From assembly GCA_046590855.1 (NCBI GenBank), contig JBKJTJ010000196.1, positions 1 to 14,776 of the forward strand: DNA of 14,776 nt. Direction: 5' to 3'. Below, in pieces: positions 1-6,308 of the stretch. The notes under the pieces are model-generated. The model did no database searches, had not been told where the DNA came from, and worked only from the letters and a program-made list of their open reading frames with translations. Numbering within the stretch: the stretch's first letter is position 1; each line of letters begins with the position of its first letter. Origin of the DNA: JACMOY01 sp046590855 (lineage in GTDB: Bacteria; Actinomycetota; Actinomycetes; Actinomycetales; Angustibacteraceae). The position numbers and the translations under genes are program-made.

Positions 1-164
1 GTGAACGTGCGCCCGTCCCCGGTGCCCATCAGCTTGGCGAAGGTCAGCCCCGGCTGCGATCGAAGCTGCAGCCGCTGCGTAGCCATCCGGCGCACCGCAC
101 CCGGGACGCTCCTGCCGGCCACACCCCACATCTGCAGCAGCACCAGCGGTTCCTCGCTCACCAT
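1..164 (-). CDS. CrtA-like (spheroidene monooxygenase-like) protein, N-terminal part only
   Basis: The minus strand is open from an ATG at 164-162 to the window edge (54 codons). The peptide begins MVSEEPLVLLQMWGV and continues through a block reading PGLTFAKLMGTGDGRTF. A tryptophan-containing hydrophobic strand followed by a 'PGL.FAKL.GTG.GRTF' block is, as I remember it, typical of actinobacterial proteins annotated as spheroidene-monooxygenase-like. These are small haem or carotenoid-associated monooxygenase relatives of unclear physiological role. The rest of the gene is outside the window, so no catalytic residue can be checked. The start was chosen because no longer in-frame start is visible; a weak AGG lies about 7 bases upstream. 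The gene is divergent from the lipoprotein gene that starts at 286. That a protein is encoded is likely; the family name is recall-based and only moderately secure. Confidence 0.5.
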   Translation of the reverse strand, partial: MVSEEPLVLLQMWGVAGRSVPGAVRRMATQRLQLRSQPGLTFAKLMGTGDGRTF

Positions 165-271
165 GTCAACCTAAGCCCAACCGTCCTGAGGTCCACGTGG
201 CTGGCGCGTGCGCCTGACGTGGGTGCGTCCACAGGGGGCGCTCGAGCCTTTTCCCGAACCGCCAAAGTCGC

Positions 272-277
272 TACGGT
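272..277 (+). promoter_or_regulatory. Candidate -10 element for a leaderless lipoprotein mRNA
   Basis: TACGGT fits the actinobacterial TANNNT -10 pattern and ends 8 bases before the ATG at 286. Transcription would start at or next to that ATG. No Shine-Dalgarno sequence precedes the ATG, which agrees with a leaderless transcript. No convincing -35 hexamer is seen. Confidence 0.4.
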
Positions 278-285
278 TGATCGTC

Positions 286-897
286 ATGGGGGGCAGGGGA
301 CTGGTAGTTGCGGCGACACTCGCCGCCGCGCTCGCAGCCTGCACCGGATCGGACGTCGTCGAGATTCCGGATCCCATCGCCACGCCGACGGCAGTACCGA
401 CCACCCCGGCGCAGGGCTCGGGAGCTCCAACGGTGGCGACCAGCACGGGCGCAACGAAGTCGAACGACGCCAAAGTACCGCCGTCGGCTCTTGCCGACTC
501 TGCCGCCGGCGCACAGGCGTTTGCCGCGTACTACTTCGACCTTGTGAATGGTGCATTCCAGGGACAGTCCGTCCGCATCTTGGATGGCACCTTTAGATCG
601 TCCTGCGTCACGTGTGCGAACTTCTCCATGAACATCGGCAAGCTGCAGGCCTCCGGGTTGCGCGTGGCCCGCCCGCCGTACGACGTCAGCCTGTATACGG
701 AACTGCCGGAGTCCACCGCGCGGACGCGGGCGTTCTCGGCAGTCTTGGTGCACAGGCGATCGTCGGTGGTTCGCCGCGACGGCGGAGTACAACGTGTCGA
801 CCCGGAGGAGCGGGCCCTGATCGAGATCGCCGTCGCGCGCACCGGGCGGCGATGGATCGTCGAAGACATCGCTAAGGCCAACGTGACCGCCAAATGA
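286..897 (+). CDS. DUF6318-like secreted lipoprotein
   Basis: This 203-residue protein has a classical lipoprotein signal peptide. M1-A18 includes arginine at position 4 and a hydrophobic stretch ending in the lipobox LAAC, with the lipidated cysteine at C19. The start at 286 is preferred to the in-frame ATG at 208 because it puts the signal peptide at the N terminus and because a -10-like element sits just upstream. Residues about 20-70 are a Pro/Thr/Ala/Ser-rich linker. The C-terminal domain has the pattern AFAAYYFDLVN followed by a CxxC pair (C107, C110) and ends with a strand reading RRWIVEDI. This matches my memory of the actinobacterial DUF6318 family, whose function is unknown. The protein should be anchored to the outer face of the membrane. 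Its stop overlaps the ATG of the next secreted protein, so the two are probably translated together. Confidence 0.72.
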   Translation: MGGRGLVVAATLAAALAACTGSDVVEIPDPIATPTAVPTTPAQGSGAPTVATSTGATKSNDAKVPPSALADSAAGAQAFAAYYFDLVNGAFQGQSVRILDGTFRSSCVTCANFSMNIGKLQASGLRVARPPYDVSLYTELPESTARTRAFSAVLVHRRSSVVRRDGGVQRVDPEERALIEIAVARTGRRWIVEDIAKANVTAK

Positions 898-1811
898 CTC
901 GCCACCCCGGCAGATTGGCCTGCACCTGCGTCGCTGTCGTGATGTGGGTCACGGTCGCACCTGCGCGCGCTGTCGACACAGGGGGCGGAGATGCCAGCAT
1001 CGGCGCGAACTTCACTTCGGGAGGCATCAACGTCGGTGGGTCACAAGGCGTCCCAGGTGGTGGGCAGGGCGGAACAACGCAGGACGTCAGTGCGACAGCC
1101 CACCCCCGAAGCCAGACAACCCTGACGCCCGCGTGCCCGGGCAATGACCCCAATGTCGGAGGTGCCTACGACCTGTCGTGCCAGACCCTGGTGAGTGGCT
1201 GTCAGGCGGCTGGCCTTGGCCCCGGCCCGATGACCTGGATCTGGTCTCGGCCCATCGACCCGGCGGGTGGAGCAACCGGCCCCTGGGTGCGCACCGGACT
1301 CGCGTGCAACGTGCCCGCTGCGGTGGTCGCGGCTGCGAACCCGCGGCCCGTCCTGACCCTTCAGGCCATCCGACAGGCGTTCCGTGAGGTGCGGTTCGCC
1401 AAGCCCGTCGTGCGGATCCAGCCGGAGGGCAACGTCACCCTGGTCAACCTGCCGACCTACTACCGGGTGCAGTGGCCCGCCGAGGGGGTCGAGCCTGCGG
1501 AGGTCGCAACGGTGCAGCTCCTTGGCCGCAGCGTGCGCATCCGTCCGCTGGGTCGCTCGTTCGTGTACGACTTCGGTGACGGTGCGCACGCGGGGCCGAC
1601 TGAGGACGCGGGTGGTGTCTACCCCGACGGCGGTGTGCGGCACACGTACGACAAACCGGGCGCGGCGGGGGTGAGCGTCGCGGCCACCTACGGCGGTGAG
1701 TTCAGTGTCGACGGGGGCCCGTGGCAGCAGGTGGGTGACACCGTGCAGATCGCCGGGCCGGCCACCGGGCTCCGGGTTCGTGAGGGGCGCGCCCGGCTGG
1801 AGGCGGGCTGA
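894..1811 (+). CDS. Secreted protein with PKD-like module
   Basis: This 305-residue protein starts at ATG 894, overlapping the preceding stop by ATGA. There is no clear ribosome binding site of its own, so translational coupling is likely. The N terminus is a signal peptide ending APARA, with predicted cleavage after A26. A Gly/Ser/Thr-rich stretch follows (about 28-60). The mature part has four cysteines (ACPG, LSCQ, SGCQ, LACN) that could form two disulfides. Around residue 225 the sequence YDFGDG, followed about 20 residues later by GGVRHTYDKPG, has the PKD-domain pattern (YxFGDG...HxYxxxG). A final beta-rich part runs to the C terminus. I know similar proteins beside DUF6318 lipoproteins in actinobacteria, but no biochemical function. 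A surface or cell-wall role is inferred from the signal peptide and the PKD-like fold. Confidence 0.7.
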   Translation: MTRHPGRLACTCVAVVMWVTVAPARAVDTGGGDASIGANFTSGGINVGGSQGVPGGGQGGTTQDVSATAHPRSQTTLTPACPGNDPNVGGAYDLSCQTLVSGCQAAGLGPGPMTWIWSRPIDPAGGATGPWVRTGLACNVPAAVVAAANPRPVLTLQAIRQAFREVRFAKPVVRIQPEGNVTLVNLPTYYRVQWPAEGVEPAEVATVQLLGRSVRIRPLGRSFVYDFGDGAHAGPTEDAGGVYPDGGVRHTYDKPGAAGVSVAATYGGEFSVDGGPWQQVGDTVQIAGPATGLRVREGRARLEAG

Positions 1812-1842
1812 CCGGACGGCGGCCACCCCTGCGGTTGGCCGG

Positions 1843-1856
1843 TTGGAGCGCTCCAA
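1843..1856. promoter_or_regulatory. Perfect 14-bp palindrome, LacI-family (CebR/CelR-like) operator candidate
   Basis: TTGGAGCGCTCCAA is a perfect palindrome with no spacer. It differs by one base per half-site from TGGGAGCGCTCCCA, the established operator of the actinobacterial LacI-family regulators CebR and CelR that respond to cello-oligosaccharides. It lies 31 bases after the preceding stop, 42 bases before the candidate -10 at 1899 and 106 bases before the STAS gene. No LacI-family regulator is encoded in the window. Confidence 0.5.
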
Positions 1857-1898
1857 AAGTGACCGTCTGCGAGCGTGTTATCGGGGCCTGAGCGCTGC

Positions 1899-1904
1899 TA
1901 GGCT
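1899..1904 (+). promoter_or_regulatory. Candidate -10 element of the STAS/glycosyltransferase operon
   Basis: TAGGCT fits TANNNT and lies 58 bases upstream of the ATG at 1963. The sequence at the -35 distance (TGTTAT, 1876-1881) is a poor match to TTGACA, so the promoter may be weak, activator-dependent or read by another sigma factor. Confidence 0.35.
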
Positions 1905-1962
1905 CCGAGAAACTCGTCAAGACGTGGCGAGCCTCACGCATCGCCGATGTCAGGGGCAATCC

Positions 1963-2343
1963 ATGTCAGTGAACGCTCTCAGTCCGTCCAGCTCCACCGT
2001 CCAGCCCCTGCGGCTGACGACGCTCGACCGCGACCCGGGTGGGTCGGTCAGCCTGCTCATCGACGCCGACCAGGCACTCGTCGTGATGCACGGCGCCATC
2101 GGTGTCGAGCTGCACCAGGACATCCGCGACCTGGTCGACGACCTCGAGGCCGGAGTGGCCCAGGGCCTGCCGATCGTCGTCCTCGCCCAGAACGTCACGG
2201 ACGTGGACCTGCGCGCCGTGTGGTTGCTGCTCGAGCTGCGCCGGGCGGCCGGCAGCCACGGTCTGCGCATCGAAGCGCCCTCGCCGGCGCTGTGCGACGC
2301 CCTGTCGATGCACGGGCTGGCACGTCTGCTCGATACGGCGTGA
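1963..2343 (+). CDS. STAS-domain protein, anti-sigma-factor-antagonist-like, degenerate phosphosite
   Basis: This 126-residue protein starts at ATG 1963, with an AGGGG ribosome binding site at 1952-1956. A variable N-terminal tail of about 30 residues is followed by one STAS-type domain: strands VSLLIDADQALVVMHGAI, a helix HQDIRDLVDDLEAG, the strand GLPIVVLAQN, the segment VTDVDLRAVWLLLELRRAAG and a final strand and helix. In SpoIIAA/RsbV proteins the loop after the central strand reads D-S-S/T-G and its serine is phosphorylated by an anti-sigma kinase. Here the equivalent is D-L-R-A, so the phosphosite is missing. It heads a chain of four genes joined by GTGA overlaps, which ties it to a glycan/lipid-type enzyme set rather than to a sigma factor. 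A scaffolding or ligand-binding role is inferred. No partner kinase is visible. Confidence 0.7.
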   Translation: MSVNALSPSSSTVQPLRLTTLDRDPGGSVSLLIDADQALVVMHGAIGVELHQDIRDLVDDLEAGVAQGLPIVVLAQNVTDVDLRAVWLLLELRRAAGSHGLRIEAPSPALCDALSMHGLARLLDTA

Positions 2344-3347
2344 CCGAACCTGTCGTCCTGGGCATCGGGGTCGTCGACCCGCTGCTCATCACGTCGCTGG
2401 CCCAGGTCGCCCCCGGGGACGTCAGCGCCCACCTGGCGTTGGCCCGCGCCCTCACGACGGCCGCACCCGAGCCGGGCGGGGGGAGCACCCGGCTGAGGTG
2501 GGAGCTGCTCGCGAGCCTCGGGGCCGCCGACCTGAGCGCCGCGCGCGTGGTCGAGGCCCACCTCGACGCTGTCGCCATCCTCGCCGAGGCGGACGCCGAC
2601 CACGATCTCGAGGGCACCACGTGGGGCGTCTACGCAGCCGAGGGTCCCGGCGTACGACTTGACGCCCATGAGGGCGTGCTCACCGGCACCAAACCCTGGT
2701 GCTCGCTCGCCGGGTCGCTGAGCCACGCGCTCGTCACCGCCCACACCACCGACGGCAGGCGGCTGTTCGCCGTCGACCTGCACCACCCCGGCGTTCGGGC
2801 CGACGTCGGCGCCTGGCGCGCCCGTGGCCTCGTCGACGTCCCCAGCGGGCCGGTGACGTTCGACTCGGTGCCCGCGACGGCGGTCGGCGCGGCCGGCTGG
2901 TACCTGACCAGGCCGGGCTTCGCCTACGGGGGGCTGGGGGTGGCCGCCGCCTGGTTCGGCGGTGCCGTTGGCGTCGCCCGCGCTCTGCTGGCTGCGGCCG
3001 AGCGTCGTCCGCCTGACGACGTCGCGCTCTGGCACCTGGGCCGAGTGGACGCCACCGTGCACCGCGCCCGGTGCGTCCTGGCCGACGCGGCTGCCGCCGT
3101 GGACGCCGGCGATGCCCACGGCTCAGCGGGCGAGGTCCTTGCCCTGCGTGCCCGTACCGTGGTCGCCGACGCGGCCGAGGTGGTGCTCAGCTGCGTCGGG
3201 CACGCGCTGGGCCCGGCCCCCCTGGCGCTGGACGCGGCCCACGCCGGCCGGGTCAGCGACCTGACTCTGTACCTGCGCCAGCACCACGCGGAGCGCGACG
3301 AGGTCAGCCTGGGGCGGATGCTCCTGGCCGGGGCCCGGCCGTGGTGA
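2340..3347 (+). CDS. Acyl-CoA dehydrogenase-like flavoprotein, short and atypical
   Basis: The start is GTG 2340, overlapping the preceding stop by GTGA, which gives 335 residues. Three zones recall the acyl-CoA dehydrogenase fold: an alpha-helical N terminus (to about residue 90), a beta middle domain with LDAHEGVLTGTKPWCSLAG, which resembles the 'G.K.W.s.a' strand near the flavin, and an Ala-rich helical C-terminal domain from about 195. Family members are usually about 380 residues, so this one is short. The usual C-terminal signature (GG.GY.....ER..RD.....eGT) is replaced by VGHALGPAPLALDAAHAGR followed by VSDLTLYLRQHHAERD, with no evident catalytic base. It could oxidise an acyl thioester (CoA or carrier protein), act as a flavin hydroxylase, or be non-catalytic. 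Its place between the STAS gene and the deacetylase/methyltransferase gene suggests it modifies an acyl part of the same product. Confidence 0.7.
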   Translation: MTEPVVLGIGVVDPLLITSLAQVAPGDVSAHLALARALTTAAPEPGGGSTRLRWELLASLGAADLSAARVVEAHLDAVAILAEADADHDLEGTTWGVYAAEGPGVRLDAHEGVLTGTKPWCSLAGSLSHALVTAHTTDGRRLFAVDLHHPGVRADVGAWRARGLVDVPSGPVTFDSVPATAVGAAGWYLTRPGFAYGGLGVAAAWFGGAVGVARALLAAAERRPPDDVALWHLGRVDATVHRARCVLADAAAAVDAGDAHGSAGEVLALRARTVVADAAEVVLSCVGHALGPAPLALDAAHAGRVSDLTLYLRQHHAERDEVSLGRMLLAGARPW

Positions 3348-4681
3348 CCTTCACCCACGCCCAGCCCAGCACGGCTGCCGACGCGTGGCAGCTGGGCGAC
3401 CTGCCCGCACTCGACCAGGTCGACGAGCGCAGGCTGGTGGTGCTCGCCGCCCACCCCGACGACGAGACCCTGGGCGCCGGAGGGTTGATGGCCCACCTGG
3501 CTGCCCTCGGCGCCGAGATCGACGTGGTCGTCGCCAGCAGCGGCGAGGCGTCGCACCCCGACTCCACGACGTGGACGCCGGCGCAGCTGGCGTCGGTGCG
3601 CGAGCGTGAGGTGCGTGCCGCCGTCCACGCCCTGGCGCCGGCGGCCCGGGTGCACCTGCTGAGACTGCCGGACGGGCATCTCGCCGACCACGTTCCGCAG
3701 ATGGTCGAGCGCCTGCGCGAGCTGGTGCGGCCCGGGTGCCTGCTGGTGGCGCCGTGGCGCGGTGACGCTCACCCCGACCACGAGGCCGCGAGCCGGGCCG
3801 CGGACCAGGCTGGCGACGGTGTGCGGCTGCTCGAGTACCCGATCTGGCTGTGGCACTGGGCGGGCCCGGACGACGTCCGGGTGCCGCGGGCGCAGCTGCG
3901 ACGTTGGGACCTGCCGGCGCAGGCGTTGCAGCGCAAGGCGACGGCGATGCGCGCCCACGTCAGCCAGGTGAAACCGCTGTCGCAGGAGGTCGGTGACGAG
4001 GTGCTGCTTCCGGCGGACGTGCTCGCCCACTTCGAGCGTCCGTACGAGGTGTTCGTCGAGCCCGTCGACGCGGACTCCATGACCGGCGCCGACTTCGACC
4101 GCTTCTACGCCGAGTCCGGCGAGGACCCGTGGGGCTTCATCGACCGGTGGTACGAGCTGCGCAAGCGCGCGCTGACGATGGCGAGCCTGCCGCGCCAGCA
4201 CTTTGGTCGCGTCTTCGAGCCCGGCTGCTCGATCGGCATGTTGACCGAGCTGCTGGCGCCCCGGTGCGACGACCTGCTCGCCACCGATGTCAGTGCGCTC
4301 GCGGTCGAGCGCGCGCGCTCGCGCACCTCGCGGTTCGGCCACGTCCGGGTCGAGCGCGGCTCGGTGCCCGGGCAGTGGCCGGACGGCGCCTTCGACCTCG
4401 TGGTGCTCAGCGAGGTCGGCTACTACAGCGGCCGTGTCGACCTGAGCCGACTGGTCACGCGCGCCACACGCAGCCTGAGCCCAGGGGGCGTCCTGCTCGC
4501 CTGCCACTGGCGCCACCCCGTCGAGCAGTACCCGATCACCGGTGACCAGGTCCATGAGCGGCTGCGGTCCGAGCCCGGGCTCGACCTGATCGCCCAGCAC
4601 GTCGAGGAGGACTTCGTCCTCGAGGTGTTCGGGTCGACGCCGGCGATCAGCGTCGCCAGGGCGACCGGACTCCTGTCGTGA
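3344..4681 (+). CDS. Bifunctional PIG-L deacetylase / NodS-like SAM methyltransferase
   Basis: This 445-residue fusion probably starts at GTG 3344, giving the GTGA overlap seen at every junction of this operon; GTG 3341 is the alternative. The N-terminal half is a PIG-L (LmbE-like) zinc deacetylase: AAHPDDETLGAGG with H37, D39, D40 and E41, and a second metal motif GDAHPDHE at about 141-147. Family members remove acetyl from N-acetylglucosaminyl groups (GlcNAc-PI, MshB and BshB substrates). The C-terminal half starts at about residue 250 with a FYAESGEDPWGFIDRWYELRKR pattern, then the SAM-binding block FEPGCSIGMLTELL (about 291-304) and the acidic strand LLATDVS. The DPW...YE..K/R plus GCS.G.LT..LA pattern resembles NodS-type N-methyltransferases. 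Deacetylation followed by methylation of the freed amine is a natural reading of the fusion. The exact substrate is unknown. Confidence 0.88.
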   Translation: MTFTHAQPSTAADAWQLGDLPALDQVDERRLVVLAAHPDDETLGAGGLMAHLAALGAEIDVVVASSGEASHPDSTTWTPAQLASVREREVRAAVHALAPAARVHLLRLPDGHLADHVPQMVERLRELVRPGCLLVAPWRGDAHPDHEAASRAADQAGDGVRLLEYPIWLWHWAGPDDVRVPRAQLRRWDLPAQALQRKATAMRAHVSQVKPLSQEVGDEVLLPADVLAHFERPYEVFVEPVDADSMTGADFDRFYAESGEDPWGFIDRWYELRKRALTMASLPRQHFGRVFEPGCSIGMLTELLAPRCDDLLATDVSALAVERARSRTSRFGHVRVERGSVPGQWPDGAFDLVVLSEVGYYSGRVDLSRLVTRATRSLSPGGVLLACHWRHPVEQYPITGDQVHERLRSEPGLDLIAQHVEEDFVLEVFGSTPAISVARATGLLS

Positions 4682-5361
4682 CGCCGACCATCGAGGCCGT
4701 TCTGGTCGTGGTGCCGGCCCGCGACGAGGAGCTGCTGCTGGGTGCCTGCCTCGACTCCGTCGCGGTGGCCGCCGGGCGGGTCGAGGTTCCGGTGGTGACG
4801 GTCGTCGTGCTCGACCGGTGCACGGACGGCACCGAGAACGTGCTGCGAGGCAGGGACGTCGTCCCGGTCCGGACGACGGCCGGCTGCGTCGGGGGAGCTC
4901 GCGCCGCCGGCGTCCACGACGGTCTGCGACGCCTCACGGCTACCGCCGCCGACCGCGTCTGGATCGCCAACACCGACGCCGACTCGGTGGTCCCGGAAAA
5001 GTGGCTCGCCCACCACCTCGAGCGGGCGGACGACGGCGCCGACCTGCTGGTCGGGACGGTCGACATCGCGGGGGCGCCGGCAGCCCTGGTGTCCGCCTGG
5101 TCGACCGGTTACACGGCGGCCGACGGACACCCGCACGTGCACGGGGCCAACCTCGGGGTCAGGGGTTCGGCGTACCTGCGGGCCGGGGGGTTCGACCCCG
5201 TGGCGGTGCACGAGGACGTGCGGCTGGTCACCGCGGTGGGCCGGGACCCAGGCGCGGTCGTCCTGCGAACCTCCGCGGCGCCCGTCGCCACCAGCGGACG
5301 GCTGGAGGCGCGGGCGCCGGACGGTTTCGCCGCCCACTTGCGAGGGCTGGCGGCCAGCTAG
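4678..5361 (+). CDS. Family 2 glycosyltransferase, soluble
   Basis: This 227-residue GT-A enzyme starts at GTG 4678, again a GTGA overlap. It shows VVVPARDEE (10-18), a nucleotide-binding DRCTDGT (46-52), the metal-binding NTDADS (98-103, DxD equivalent), an acceptor-side block HGANLGVRGSAYLRAGGF (155-172) and HED at 178-180, the likely catalytic base region. Together these are the standard GT2 motifs. No membrane helix is visible, so it acts in the cytoplasm, and it is short for the family. With the preceding deacetylase/methyltransferase it probably builds a small glycoconjugate from a nucleotide sugar. Its TAG stop lies inside the CTAG that also holds the lexA stop on the opposite strand, so the two transcripts must overlap at their 3' ends. 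Confidence 0.85.
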   Translation: MTPTIEAVLVVVPARDEELLLGACLDSVAVAAGRVEVPVVTVVVLDRCTDGTENVLRGRDVVPVRTTAGCVGGARAAGVHDGLRRLTATAADRVWIANTDADSVVPEKWLAHHLERADDGADLLVGTVDIAGAPAALVSAWSTGYTAADGHPHVHGANLGVRGSAYLRAGGFDPVAVHEDVRLVTAVGRDPGAVVLRTSAAPVATSGRLEARAPDGFAAHLRGLAAS

Positions 5362-6107
5362 AGCGAGCGCAGGACCGCGGTGACGCGGCCCAGCACGGTG
5401 GCGTCGTCGCCGTTGATGGGCGAGAACGCCGGGTTGTGCGGCATCAGCCAGACGTGACCGTCACGCCGCTTGAACGTCTTGACGGTCGCCTCGCCGTCGA
5501 TCATGGCGGCGACGATGTCACCGTTCTCAGCCACCTGCTGCTGTCGAACGACGACCCAGTCCCCGTCGCAGATCGCGGCGTCGACCATGGACTCACCCAC
5601 GACCTTGAGCAGGAACAGCGTCCCCTCGCCGACGATCTGGCGGGGGAGCGGGAAGACGTCCTCGACCACCTGCTCGGCGAGCATCGGACCGCCGGCGGCG
5701 ATCTGGCCCACCACGGGCACGTACGACGGCGTCGGCCGCTGGTCGCCTGCGCCGGTCTCGTCGGCGTCGACCGCGCGCAGCGGCGCGGGCTCGGCGACGC
5801 CGTCCGAGCCCGGGGTCGCGTCCGGCGACACGACCTCCATGGCGCGCGGGCGGTTGGGGTCGCGTCGCAGGAAGCCCTTGCGCTGCAGCGCGGCGAGCTG
5901 GTGCGCGACGCTGCTGGGGCTGGCGAGCCCCGCCGCCTCGCCGATCTCGCGCATGCTCGGCGGGTAGCCGTGCCGCTCGATGGCGTCGCGGATCGTCTCC
6001 AGCACCCGCCGCTGGCGGACCGTGAGCCCGTCCGGGGCGTCGCGCTCGTGCAGCTCGTGCACGTCCGCCTTCGGTCGTCCCCGCTTGTTCTTCGGACGCT
6101 CGTCCAT
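5358..6107 (-). CDS. lexA: LexA, SOS-response repressor
   Basis: This 249-residue protein reads from ATG 6107-6105, with a strong GGAGGG ribosome binding site 3-8 bases upstream. LexA represses DNA-damage genes and cleaves itself when RecA is activated. The N-terminal winged helix-turn-helix is intact: LTVRQRRVLETIRDAI (28-43), PPSMREIGEAAGL (49-61) and SPSSVAHQLAALQRKGFL. The cleavage site is A138-G139 in QIAAGGPML, the nucleophile is S173 in GESM, and the general base is K210 in ATVKTFKR. The linker at about 95-128 is longer than in E. coli LexA, as is usual in actinobacteria. The first 25 residues are basic, then charged, and probably disordered. The gene is divergent from the LysM gene, and its promoter carries a LexA box, so autoregulation is expected. 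All key residues are present. Confidence 0.98.
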   Translation of the reverse strand: MDERPKNKRGRPKADVHELHERDAPDGLTVRQRRVLETIRDAIERHGYPPSMREIGEAAGLASPSSVAHQLAALQRKGFLRRDPNRPRAMEVVSPDATPGSDGVAEPAPLRAVDADETGAGDQRPTPSYVPVVGQIAAGGPMLAEQVVEDVFPLPRQIVGEGTLFLLKVVGESMVDAAICDGDWVVVRQQQVAENGDIVAAMIDGEATVKTFKRRDGHVWLMPHNPAFSPINGDDATVLGRVTAVLRSL

Positions 6108-6139
6108 CGGCCCTCCATGCGCTCGTCGTGGTGCTACTC

Positions 6140-6168
6140 ACCGTAGAGCCTGCGGGGGCTCGATTCAA
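6140..6168 (-). promoter_or_regulatory. lexA: lexA promoter
   Basis: On the minus strand TTGAAT (6168-6163) is followed after exactly 17 bases by TACGGT (6145-6140), a good vegetative promoter, leaving a leader of about 25-28 bases before the lexA ATG. The -35 hexamer overlaps the LexA box at 6165-6180. Confidence 0.7.
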
Positions 6169-6180
6169 ACACCTGTTCGA
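6165..6180. promoter_or_regulatory. LexA (SOS) box on the lexA promoter
   Basis: TCAAACACCTGTTCGA matches the mycobacterial/actinobacterial consensus TCGAAC-N4-GTTCGA at 11 of 12 fixed positions. It overlaps the lexA -35 element, the position expected for autorepression. A second, weaker match (TCGAACGTGTTTTCGT, 6177-6192) shares its right half-site, so a further dimer could load next to it. Confidence 0.85.
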
Positions 6181-6256
6181 ACGTGTTTTCGTCGTGTCGC
6201 GGGACTGTCGGTGCCGCCTGGTGGGGTGTCCCCGTGCCGACGACCAAGCCCAGGTT

Positions 6257-6272
6257 TCGAACACCGGTTCGC
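6257..6272. promoter_or_regulatory. Intermediate LexA box
   Basis: TCGAACACCGGTTCGC has both half-sites with one mismatch at the last fixed base. It lies about 8 bases upstream of the -35 of the LysM promoter and about 85 bases upstream of the lexA -35. It could assist repression of either gene or promote looping. Confidence 0.65.
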
Positions 6273-6279
6273 TTCGGGC

Positions 6280-6308
6280 TCGACACCGTCGCCCCGAGAT
6301 GCTAGAAC
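6280..6308 (+). promoter_or_regulatory. Promoter of the SOS-controlled LysM gene
   Basis: TCGACA (6280-6285, five of six matches to TTGACA) is followed after 17 bases by TAGAAC (6303-6308). The predicted start point, around 6314-6316, falls inside the first of two abutting LexA boxes. Confidence 0.55.

Noticed and set aside
2924..4600. Very long minus-strand open frame opposite the operon
   Set aside because: It is the usual high-GC antisense shadow: Arg/Gly/Gln/Val-rich with no motif, while the plus strand carries complete PIG-L, methyltransferase and dehydrogenase signatures.
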